A model generated the notes under the pieces. The model did not search any database, was not told the origin of the DNA, and was given only the letters and a program-made list of their open reading frames with translations. The position numbers and the translations under genes were made by a program. Positions 23,842-34,116 of a stretch of 64,000 nucleotides of DNA are shown one piece after another. Source of the DNA: Sporothrix humicola (taxonomy: Eukaryota > Ascomycota > Sordariomycetes > Ophiostomatales > Ophiostomataceae); the NCBI GenBank assembly GCA_021396245.1, contig WNYE01000028.1, forward strand, positions 62,001 to 126,000, written 5' to 3'. The stretch's first letter is position 1. Each line of letters starts with the position of its first letter.

Positions 23842-24990
23842 TCATCGAAACCACCAGTTGACCGACCCGTTGAGCCGCCCATCGCTGTGTGCGCTCTTGA
23901 CGCTATGCCACCATCCTTTGGGGATGAACAGCATATCGCCGGCATCCAGCTTCGCCTCGTGCATCGTTCCGACACTCTTGCCACCGTCTTCACCCCAAAC
24001 GGCTTGGTGCAGCAGCTCCCGCTCCGGCCCTTGCATCATCTCCTCGCCCCGGATGCGCGACGATGCATGAGCAGACTGGCCGTTCCGCATCTTCATCAGC
24101 TCCGTTTGCACTTCTCGAAAGATGCGCTCGCCGCCCACGGGCGCCATCAGCCGCACAATCTTGCTGCTTGCAAGCTGGCAAAACAAGTTGGGATTCGGGT
24201 CACGGTGCCAGGGTGTGTATGTGGGCTCCAATCCCAACCACAGGCTGGCATCGTACACATCGCCACGGCCGGCACGCTGCACGAGGTCAGGCGCAGGGAC
24301 GTCGTCGCGAAGACCCGGTGGCAGTTCCGACAAAGAAGCCTGGGCGATGTAGAGTTGGGTGACCAGCTGTGCGTCGACCTTTTTCGAAGACGTTCTCAGA
24401 CTAGCATTGTACTCGACAGCCGCTAGAAAAAGTGCAAGAGGCGCCTCCATCCGAATAAGTTGCGATTTTTCGTCGTCATTGGCCGGGAGTGGAGAGACAT
24501 AATGTGCAAGCAGTTCGGCAAGACTCGAACGAATCGCCTTTGGCGTGTCTGATGATGTCGAATCTCCTGTGGAGAGCCATTTATGGAAGGAGGCCAGAGC
24601 CTGTCCACCGCCAGGCTGTGGAGGATACATTAGCTCGTAGGGTAGTTGTGCCATGGCGAACTGGTCCAGATATTGTGCCAGTCGGAGAGAAGGGCCAGCC
24701 TCGCCATCGAACCAGCGCTGTGTTGCTGGCAGTTGTCGCTCTTGTGTAGCTCCATTGATGTTGGAACTAGCCTTTACAAGAAGAGGCTTAGCGGGCGTGA
24801 ACGCCAGTTCTCGAAACGATTCAAGGCTTAGACCGTATCCGTCGACGATGGGGACTTGCTTCACAGCTCGACCGTTCCCAGACGCCGTTGAGCTCTCGCT
24901 ATAAAGACGACATTGTGGTCGTCTGATCCATGGTGAGATGGTAGAGGGTCGTAAAATAGAACAAAGTCTTGGTCTTCGTAAAGAGCGCAT
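23842..24990 (-). CDS. JmjC/cupin-type 2-oxoglutarate dioxygenase, probably mitochondrial
   Basis: Single exon, 382 residues. The C-terminal half is a JmjC/cupin-8 fold: the iron-binding HxD is in TPWHRDPNPNLFCQL (about 258), the distal His in PKGWWHSVKSAHSDGRLNGS (about 366), with DAGDMLFIPKGWWH as the typical strand before it and a final VNWWFR. The first 35 residues have nine arginines and no acidic residue (MRSLRRPRLCSILRPS) and end in RRPQCRLYSES; the RLY/S step looks like a matrix processing site. This family includes tRNA wybutosine hydroxylases and protein hydroxylases, so the substrate is not predictable here. Fold and metal site are read from the sequence; mitochondrial import is inference. 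Confidence 0.82.
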   Translation of the reverse strand: MRSLRRPRLCSILRPSTISPWIRRPQCRLYSESSTASGNGRAVKQVPIVDGYGLSLESFRELAFTPAKPLLVKASSNINGATQERQLPATQRWFDGEAGPSLRLAQYLDQFAMAQLPYELMYPPQPGGGQALASFHKWLSTGDSTSSDTPKAIRSSLAELLAHYVSPLPANDDEKSQLIRMEAPLALFLAAVEYNASLRTSSKKVDAQLVTQLYIAQASLSELPPGLRDDVPAPDLVQRAGRGDVYDASLWLGLEPTYTPWHRDPNPNLFCQLASSKIVRLMAPVGGERIFREVQTELMKMRNGQSAHASSRIRGEEMMQGPERELLHQAVWGEDGGKSVGTMHEAKLDAGDMLFIPKGWWHSVKSAHSDGRLNGSVNWWFR

Positions 24991-25459
24991 AGGTGAATAT
25001 GAGTCTCACTTCACCAGGTTGCCGTGGCGAAGATATAATATTAAATTGTGTTTAAGCTCAGAACGCATCGGGTGTTGGTTTAGGGCCATTTTAATTATCA
25101 CCATATTGTTTAGATGCATGTATGCATATAGGCCGTACAGCACAACGTCACTTAGTTTACAGCAAACACGGGACAGTATATAATAAGTATTAAACAGGTG
25201 AATTGCTTTTTCTATCTTTTATGTTTTCCATACTGGTCCAACCTTTTTGTAGCGATCGCAAGAAAGAAGAGAGAAAGAAGCAAAAGTAAAAGAAAAGGCA
25301 AATGCTAAAAAAAAACGGACGTCCCGACAACGGCCAAGATATAAAGACATGCAAAGAGATAGAAAAGAATAAGAAAAAGAAAGACACAATAACCGACTAA
25401 AATACACAAACTCCTGCCCTTTCACCGTCTCAACAAATTGGCCCACTGGCGGCTTGGCC
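24991..25459. other. Intergenic: JmjC promoter and spt6 3' flank
   Basis: About 470 bases, AT-rich, between the JmjC start and the spt6 stop on the same strand. No coding frame is supported. It holds the spt6 3' untranslated region and the JmjC promoter. Confidence 0.5.
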
Positions 25460-28400
25460 CTACCGGCCGCCGTTTTGCATTTTGAGAATCTCATTCTGGT
25501 AGCGCATCTTGAAGCCGTTTGTCAGAGCGCGCATGTCTGGGTAGGCGACCTTGAGCATTTCGAAGCCCTTGGGGATGACGCGCACGGGCCAAAAGTTGAC
25601 GCGGGTGTTGCGGTTGACTTTGAAGCAGAGGAAGAAGTAGCCGGGGTGCTTGGAGTCGGCGCAGAAGGCGTACGACGAGCGGTTCGGGTTGGCGTCCATG
25701 TAGGTCGTGAGCCATTTTTCTGTAAGCATCGGTTAGTAACAATGAAAACACAGAGGGGGGATAATAATATGAATATGGGGGAGTGCTCACCTGTATCGGC
25801 CCGCGTGCCTTGCTGGAACTTTTCGTTCCGGGTCATCTCGCCAACCTTCTTGGCCATGGCCTTGACGTGCTCGACAATCAGCTCGTCGAGATCCGTGTAC
25901 GAGTACTTGCCGCCAATGCGCAGCAGTCGTCCGACGGAGAACTCGTTTTCTTTCTGCAGCTCGAGCACGTCAATGTGCTCGTAGACGCCGTCGGCGACCT
26001 TCCAGGTAACAACCAAATGATCGTTGCCGCGCGACGACGGGCGGATAACCATGTCGCCGACCGCCTGCGATCCCAGGTACTCTTCGGCCTGCGTGGCGTT
26101 GAACGGCCGGAAGAGCGGGTGCTTGATGACGCGCTGTGTGCGGCCCGTGGTCTTGTCCTTCTCGGTCAGGTCCTCGCGGTCCTGGTCCTCCTGGCGGAAG
26201 TCCCACGTGCCGCGCTCGTGGTCGACAAACTTGCGGAACGGCCGGCGCAGCGCGTCTTCGCGCACCGACAGCTTGCTGATAAAGTCTTTGCGGTTGAGCT
26301 CGAGCAGCTTGGCCTGCGCCGTCTGGCCGACCCGCAGAGAATCGCGCAGACCGCCGCGCGACGACGGGCCCTCGTGCGACTCGATGCGGCCCTCGATGCC
26401 GCAGTCGAGCTTGACAATGGCAAAGTCGTCCTTGACCACGCGCACAAAGACGGGGATGATCATACCCTCGCACAGCGAATCCTTGGTCTCGCCCGTAAAC
26501 ATGGTGAAGACAACATCGGGGTTGAGCAGCACAAACTTGCGGCGCAGCTCTTCGTAGGGCGCCTGCAGCTCGGCGCGGATCGTCTCGAGCGTCGCGCGCT
26601 TGCGCTGGTTGTAGTTTGTGACGAGCTGCTCGGCGTACTCTTCCAGGATGAGCTCGTTGACCTTTTCTTGCTCCTCCTCCTTGAAGAGCTTGCGCACAAT
26701 GGCGCCGGGGCCGTTCTCGTCCGTCTCGGCCTTGACATCCTCCTCATCGAGCTCGAGCGCGTCAGCAGCCATCTTGCGGCCCAGTTCGTAGTCTTCGGGG
26801 TGTACACGCGTGTTGTCGAGCGGGTCGGAGGCCGGGTTGGAGCTGTCGTACTCGATAAACAGGAAACTAGCGCAGTTATTCCAGACGCGCGGGCCCACAA
26901 CCGCCAGCTTGCCGCTGTCCGGGTCGCCCACCAGCTCGTCGCGCGACGTCACCGAGCCGCCGTTGGCGTTGATGCCCTTGATGACGGCCGTGGCCTTGCG
27001 AGGGCCCAGACCCGAGATGTACGGAAGCAGGTTCGCCGTGTAGGAATCGCTGACGGCCTCGTTAATGTCCACACCGCACAGGTTGACCATGTCGACCATG
27101 GCCGACTCGAGCGAGCGCGCGAGCCGCTCGGCCGGCAGCAGGTTCTGGCACGAGTGGAAGATGAGCGACTGCACGTCCTTGCCGAGCGCGGCGTACTCCT
27201 TCATCGGGTTCTGCAGATAGCGCGCCAGGGCGACACAGTAGCGCAGCATCGGGTTGAGCGACGGGTGCTCGGCGACGGCGCGCGGGCTGTCCTTGTAGAG
27301 ACGGGCGACCTCGTCGTTGACCACCACCACTTCCAGCAGATCGCTGCGGTAGTCGTTGGTGTCTGGGTCGTCGTACTCGGGGCCCATGAGGCCCTTCTCG
27401 TTGATCAAGCTCTCGAGGTCCTTGACCAGCTTGTGCGTGTCGGCCGAGAAGCCGCTCACACCGACAACGTCGGGCCGCCGCCGCTGCACGACCTCCGCAA
27501 ACGCCTCGCGCTCCTTATCGTCGCGCGCTAGGTTGCCAAAGCGGCCGTGCTCGAGCACGCGGCCGTCCTCCTCGACCCACGTCCACGAGATCGTTCCGCG
27601 CGCCGGGTCCTCCATGCCGTTGGACAGCGTCAGAACACGCGGCGGGGTGCCGAGAACCAGACCCTTGGGCTTGAAGGGTGCCTGGTCCAGACGCTTCGAG
27701 TACTCGTCGCGGCACGCCTTGAGGATCTCGTCCTGGCAGGCGGTGCGCAGCGAGTCCTTGACGCCCTTGGTGACGGCCTTTTCGATCTTGGGGAACGCCA
27801 GGTCCAGCACCTTTTGGCGCTCGTCATTCCAGGCATCGGCAAGCTCGCTGAAGTTGTCCGACGCAAACTCAGTGTACAGCTGGCGGCGGAACTCGCGCTC
27901 GTTCTGCAGCACCAGCTTGATTTCCACCAGCCCTTCCTCTTCGGCCTTGACCATCTTGAGGAAGATTTCCGGGCGGCGGCCGAGATCCTGCAGGGTCTGG
28001 CTGATCATGTACTTGATCTCGTAAAAGGGGTGCGCCTCGTCGATGCGACGCATGCCCTTTTCGGTGCGGCGACAGCTGATCAGGCCGTTCGACAGATATG
28101 CAGACCGGAAGTACTTGCGCAGGCGCGGGCTGATAAACAGCTCCTCGGCATACAGGTTGCGGGCGGCCGAGATAACGGCGTCGCCCGTCGAGTAGACGTC
28201 GTCCGTCAGGCTGTCGGCCAGGTCGACTGGCAGCTTGCTAACATCGTCGGGCGATGTCTTCTTGCTGTGCCGCAGGGCGTTCTGGGCGAGACGGTCCGCA
28301 TTGATGCCGTAGGCCTTGGTGAAGCCGTTCGCCTTGGACTTGCGCGTGCGCTCAAAAACGGATGTCGACTTGGCGCCGGGCCGCTTTGTCATGACGCCGT

Positions 28401-29893
28401 TGCCGTTGCGTTCGCCGTCCTTACTGGCGTTGTCGGCAAGCTCACGCAGCTGCGTCGCGTACTGGAAGTTGAGGTGGTCTTGCAGGTCTTGCAGATCCTC
28501 CATGGTCGTGGCCACCACAACCAGATCCTCAAAGACAGAGTCCTCGACATTGGCCGACGAGCGCAAGTTGTCGTACATCTTCTCGAGCGAGTTGCGCTTC
28601 TCGACAAACGAGCGGAAGCGGATGTCGAGCTCGAGAATGCGCCACAGGTCGTCCTGGTTCAACAGCTTCTCGGCAATCGCGTCACCGCCGCCGCCGCCGC
28701 CATCGCGGTCGTCGCGGCTGCGGCTCGGCTTGGCGTGAATCAGGTAGTCCTTGCGGTGCTGGAATACATATGGCACCTCGACGTCGTCAACCACAAAGAA
28801 CTCGAGCACCTTGCCGACGGCCTTGCTGAACGGGCCGCGCAGGTCGCCGGACAGGCGCTTCGTGGCCCACATCTGGTCAAACACCCAGCGGGCCTCCTCC
28901 TTGAACTGCTCGGGCGTGATCTGCAGGTTGCGGAAGGGCTTGCGGTCGATCTGGAAACGCTCGGGCTCGTCCGTGTACCGGATCAGGTTGTCGCTGTCGG
29001 TCATGAGCTTCTCCTGGAGCTGGGACGGCTCAAAGACATCCTTGAGCTCGATCCCTTGCTCGCCGCCGACCTCGCGGTCTTCCTCCTCGTCTTCGATATC
29101 AAAGACCCACGCGTAGTCGCCGCCGTCACCAAAGATCTTGTCCATGTCGTCCAAAGCATCCTTGTCGAGCCCCGTCGTGTCAATGACACCGCCGATAAAC
29201 CGCTCGCGCGGGCGGGCGACTTCCAGGTCTTCCTGCCGCTGCAGCCGCTCGTCTTCGTCCTCGGGGAAGTCCTCCTCGATGAAGTCGTCCATCTCGTCCA
29301 GCTGGCGGCCGTGGTGGGCCGGGCGCGCGTAGCGGTCGATCTCGTCGCCACCCTCGTCCTCTTCGTCCGAGAAGATCTTGGCCAGGTCGGGCCGCTCGTT
29401 GCGCTGGCCGGCCTCGTCGCGGTGGCCGCGCTTGAGGCGCTTGAATTTCTGCTGCTTTTCCGTCTGGCGATCCCAGTCGGGCCGCGACTCGCCAATCAGG
29501 TCCAGATCTTCCTCGTCGAGCTGGGCCTCCTCCTCGCGCTCGGCCCGCCTCCGCTTCTTGCGGCGCTTGCGTTCGCGGCCGCTGTCTTCGTCGCCATCGC
29601 CGTCTTCCTCCTCGCTCTCGTCGACAATGAAACCTTCGCGGATCTGAAAAACAAGGTACGTTAATAAAATAACCGAGGGGTGTATTGGACTAAAAAGTAG
29701 GGTGTCGTACCTTGGCCGCCTCTTCTTCGTCGTCGTCGTCATCTTCTTCTTCACTAGAATCTTCAATGCGGGATGGTCGCTCTCGTCTCCGGGGCTGATC
29801 GTCATCCTCATCCTCCTCGCCATCAAAAGACTCGTCATCCTCCTCCGAGCCGAGCTCGGCCTCGCCCTGGATAAAGTCGTCGCGTCTGCTCAT
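25460..29893 (-). CDS. spt6: Transcription elongation factor and histone chaperone Spt6
   Basis: Spt6 travels with RNA polymerase II, rebuilds nucleosomes behind it and binds the phosphorylated polymerase linker through tandem SH2 domains. Exons 29893-29711, 29643-25791 and 25719-25460 join to 1431 residues, the usual length. Order: a very acidic N-terminus (about 1-200; EEEDDDDDEEE); a helical Tex-like core; a YqgF/RNase H-like domain from about 735 (GTISWTWVEEDGRVLEHGRF); a helix-hairpin-helix near 920 (LLPYISGLGPRKATAVIKGI); an S1 domain near 1110 (EGMIIPVFVRVVKDDFAIVK); and the SH2 region from about 1225 (HPLFRPFNATQAEEYL, VIRPSSRGNDHLVVTWK) to the end. The phosphate-binding Arg of the first SH2 is in VIRPSS. 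Both introns are short and phase-consistent. It is divergent from the Thp1-like gene. Confidence 0.96.
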
Positions 29894-31224
29894 CGTGGTG
29901 GTAGGTGTTGTGGGAGGTGTTTGTGTCGGAGGTCAAAAAAGGAAAAGACGAAAAGAGACGAAAAAAGGAAAGCCTTCGAGGCACGGGATGGCACGCGAAT
30001 CGATGTCCAATGCAGATGGGATGCAAAGGATGTGGCGATAGAAACGGTGGTAGGTGTTCACGTCGAGACCGTCGTGATGCGTCGATGCGTCGAGATACGA
30101 GGGTGTCTCGATGCTCGTTGTCGTGGTTGTCGTCGTGATGGAGTCAAAACGTAAAGGGAGGGTCAGGATGGAGTGAGTTTGGCTTGGTTTGCGCCACGGT
30201 AGACAGCTGTGAAAGGAAAGCCAGGATGGAGCCAGGTTTGCTAGCCCTGGCGTAAATTTTCTGGTTGGCAGGCGCGAGGGCGCGAAAAGGAGGAAGGAGG
30301 GTGCTGTAGCCTCACAACGGGCACGCGCATTCGTGCATTCTATTGGTGAGCGGAAGGAAGGTATCCACATTTCTGAGAAGTCGCTGCACTGTGCAGGAGC
30401 GACCCATAAGCAGCGTTTCTACGGTGTATTTAAGGCAGGTACACTGTACGTACAACTTCCTCTTCGATGCTATCAAATGTCGACCTTTGTGCAGTTGGAA
30501 AAAGGGAGGTGACTCGTGCTGTTGATCCTTTGTGTTAATGCAGTATGCAGTGTTATTCAAATGTAATTTTGAGGGGAAAGAACGAATTATGCCGGAAATG
30601 GACCACACTCAAAAACTACTGAAGTTGGAGAGGAAGATGCAACAATGGCCTTGTGAGATTCGTAGATTCAACGGTGAATACCAGTGGTTTTACACGGTGT
30701 ATGAGTAAAATATACCCAAATGTTTATATTTATTAGTTTACGAATTAGATATTTTAGAATAGACTCTCGTTATCCCGAAACTTGATGAAGCCTTTTCATA
30801 GTATGGAAATGCATCCTCATGGCCATAATTGTTGTGACTATTTTTTTATAAAACAAAATGAATGATAAAGATCCATAAACTTTTAGTATTTAAACAGTTT
30901 GAACTACTAAATTTGATCTGATTCTTCTCTCAAACGATCTCACACGAGGCTGCCACAGGTATGAAAATTGAAGCTTTGAGCTTGGAGGTAAGCTTGAGTG
31001 GCCCCACTAAAATAACCAGCGCTTCAGTGGTCGCGCCTGCCACCTGAAGCAAGGCTGGCACACCTTCTTCCAGTTCCAGTAGCAAATCGCATTAGTGTCA
31101 ATCACCAACCTCACCTCAACTTCCTGCCTCATTCTGTCAAAGTTTCCTTTGCTTCTTTTCCTCTTCTTCTCTCCCACCTGTCTCGCCCCGACATGTCCAC
31201 GCATCCTCCCTCTCCTCCGCCACC
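29894..31224. promoter_or_regulatory. Divergent promoter region of spt6 and thp1-like gene
   Basis: 1.33 kb that must contain both promoters. The spt6 side is GA/GAC-rich on the plus strand with a GTCGTCGTGATG-type repeat (30060-30150). The central part (30530-30960) is AT-rich, as expected of a nucleosome-depleted spacer. The thp1 side (31090-31224) is strongly CT-rich just before the ATG. I see no gene in it. Confidence 0.5.
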
Positions 31225-32948
31225 ATGTCGCTGAGCACGCAGTTCCTCAGCAGCATCCTCGGCTTCGTCAAGAAGCAGGACGGCGGCTCACTGCGCGCGT
31301 GGCTGCGCGTCGAGCCGGACTCGCCGTCGCAGTATTTCCAGCTCGGCGAGGAGCTGCGGACGCAGTTTCGCGGCGATGCGTCGATCCACAACCTGGTGGA
31401 GAAGTGTTTGCCGACCCGAAACGACGACAGCGACAATGGCAGCGCGCCGTGGCTGAGTTTCATCCTGTTCATGAAGGACTACATGCTGTACTGGCGCGAT
31501 GTCAACTTTGACGACCTGCCTGCCCTATATGCTCAATTGAGCGGTCTTTTGACGTATGTACCCTACTCTACTGACTCGCCGTCTTATTTTTCCGCATGCT
31601 GACCAACAGTTCGTGCACCACCGCTTTTACGCACCCCTCGGGCCCGGTAATGCTCGAGACGAGTGTTGCCATTTGCGAGGCCATTGCCAAGCTGGCCATG
31701 GTCATGCACCACCGTCCAGACTTGACAAGACGTGTTCAGCCGGGAGTAGGAGGAGCTGCTGCTGCTGCTGCCTCTGCCGGTGATGAAGAACGCAAATCGC
31801 TCGTCGAGAGCACGGCCGACGCCATCCAAAAGGTCTGCACAGCCTGTGTCACGGATCGAAGCAGTGCCCGTTTTGCCCGCCCGGAAGGCCGCCGGACGGC
31901 TGTCTACCGCCTGGCCAACTTGGTCTTGAAACTCCTGTTTGCCGGCGACAAGGCCCGCTGGGCTGCGCAAATGTTTACAAACATCACCAACACGGGCCCA
32001 CCGCTTGCTTTTTATCCAGCCGCCCAGCGTGTGACCTATCTTTACTATCTGGGCCGCTTCCACCTCGAGAACAACCATTTCCAGCGTGCCGCCTTGTGTC
32101 TGGAAGCAGCCTACCGCCAGACCCCGCCCGCCTGCCGCCGTCATCGCCGTTTGATCTTGACCTACCTGATCCCGGCCAACCTGTTGATGGGCATCTTCCC
32201 TTCCGCCGCTTTGTTGCTCAGACCAGAAGCCGCCGACGAGCTCCGCCCCGTGTTTGCGCCGATCGCCGCCGCCGTCCGCCAGGGCAACTTTGCCGCCTTC
32301 CAGGCGACGCTGCACGAGCACGAGTCCTGGCTCGTTAAGCACAGACTCTTGTACACGCTCCAATACCGATTGCGGCCCTTGCTATGGCGCTCGCTGACAC
32401 GCCGCGTTTTCCTGCTGACCTACGTCCCGCCGCCCAACAGCGACGCCGTTGTATCGTCGGCGGCGACGGCAGCGAGGGGCCGTGCAGCGCCCACTCTAGA
32501 CCTGGCGGACCTGCTGGCGGCCGCAACACTAGCCCAACACCAGATCGAGGGGTATACCCCTGTTGCGCCAACACCGCGGCCGCGTGCCGAACACATCAAC
32601 ACGCTGTTTATGAGAGCAGTCGAGAACAATGCGGCGCTTGGCGGCACAAGTAGTACAGTGGCCGCGCCATCTTCCGGCGTGCGCAAACTCCGCCCGAGCG
32701 AAGGTATGGTCTGGGGTAACTTGCCGGTGACCATGGCCGACATTGAGAGCGTCGTGTCGTCACTAGCCGCACAGGGGCTGATGCACGGTTTTGTTGCGCA
32801 CGCTGCGCACAAGTTTGCGGTCGTGGGCGCAAAGGCAAAAGGTGCCGTGTTGGCCGGGTTTCCGCCCGTGGCCGAAGTCATGCGACAACAGCTCAAGGAC
32901 AGCGATGTGGACGTGTCCAAAGTGCCAGCATGGGTGACAGCGCCGTGA
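31225..32948 (+). CDS. thp1: PCI-domain protein, Thp1/PCID2 type (probable TREX-2 subunit)
   Basis: Thp1 binds Sac3 in the TREX-2 complex at the nuclear pore and couples transcription to mRNA export. Exons 31225-31553 and 31610-32948 join in phase (LLT-SCTTAFTHP) to 555 residues. The body has the helical repeats and winged-helix end of a PCI domain: YYLGRFHLENNHFQRAALCL (about 280) and RHRRLILTYLIPANLLMGIF (about 315) match the family signatures, followed by FQATLHEHESWLVKHRLLY and, near the C-terminus, VVSSLAAQGLMHGFVAHAAH. The ATG in CACCATGTCG is the first after a CT-rich leader. An Ala-rich insert at about 175-185 looks species-specific. Csn12, a related PCI protein, is the alternative; the N-terminal half fits Thp1 better. 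Assignment to TREX-2 is by family. Confidence 0.82.
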
Positions 32949-34116
32949 GAGATATGGGGGATGTGAGGGGTGCTTTTGATTTTCAATACTCTTTGATTTG
33001 TATATACCTCTGGCGTTGGTGTTTGGATTCATGAAAACGTATTTTGCTGGTCAGCAGTTTTGTATTGTAGACTTACAAGACATAGATAGACTATATAGCG
33101 AGAAGAGTTGTTGTCGCCTTCAATACATATATCACTGTTACTCGATACGCACATAAACAGATTTGCACAATCACAATGCAGCTGCTCAAAAGATAAGAAT
33201 ATCACTTCATTCCAAAAATAAATCGTTGACCAGTGCCTCCCTCCCCCACAAAGAAAGAGGGAGGCCGTAATCCTAGCATAAAAAATAAAAACAAAGCCCA
33301 CGCAAAACAAAGTATGCTCTCTTTTGTTTCTTTTCCCTTCCCGCAAGTCAAATGAAAGATATCCAAAAAGTAAGATAAAGATAAATAATAACCAATAGAA
33401 AAAAAAAAGTAAATGGTAAAAATGTAGAAGGGTATATAGGGGTAAACAGAAATGAGCAACTATATGCAGTGACAGTATAAAAGAAGAAAAAAAGTAAAAG
33501 GACTGCCACGCAAGATAGAAGCAAAAAGTAAATGGTAGAAGAAGATAGAAAAAGGGCTCGCCACGATGGGTGGCAGTCTGAACGGGAGTTCAATCTGCCA
33601 CTACTGCAAACGAGCAAGAAGGTTGAAAAAGGTATAAGGTATAAAATGCGAGTATGAGTGAAAAACACCTGGTCCAGACCAAATTGCCCAAAAAAGAGAA
33701 AAGTGGAATAATGGAGAAAGAAAGAAATAAAGGCAACAGGTCGTCAACATACAGTGGCCGCCTCCTTCCCCGACCTGGACTGGACAGGTACTGGCAAAGA
33801 GATAGGGAAAGAGGGAACAGGCCGGGTGGGTATATAAAAAAATAATATGTACTAGCCAAATGCAACATTTCGATGTAAAAAGATGGCAGAGGGCATCAGC
33901 ATAAAATGGTTGGAAATGTGAAGAGTGAAAAAAGAGTGAAAAGCAGGAGGCGGTGTCAGCCAGCATATGCTGCGACAGGCCGACTCCAAGAAGAAGAATC
34001 GAAGATGAAAAGATGCGAAGCAAAGAGCTTCATGATGTTGTTCGTGTTCTTTGCGGATTTTATGATGTTTTTGTTGCTTTTTGTTTTCTTTTTGGTTGTT
34101 TGTTGGCAATCACCGC
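32949..34116. other. Convergent intergenic region, AT-rich
   Basis: 1.17 kb between the stops of the Thp1-like and SUN genes. The plus strand is A-rich (33240-33900), so the minus strand shows long Phe/Leu/Ser/Tyr-rich frames of pyrimidine composition; they have no domain and I reject them. It probably holds both 3' untranslated regions. Confidence 0.5.

Noticed and set aside
27547..29664. 705-codon plus-strand open frame antisense to spt6 (and another of 582 codons at 25783-27531)
   Set aside because: Long antisense frames arise from the biased codon use of spt6 itself; the spt6 frame carries all domains and splice sites.
33030..34110. Several Phe/Leu/Ser-rich minus-strand frames that could be read as small membrane proteins
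   Set aside because: They come from a simple A-rich plus strand in a 3' intergenic region, overlap each other in different frames and contain no conserved segment.
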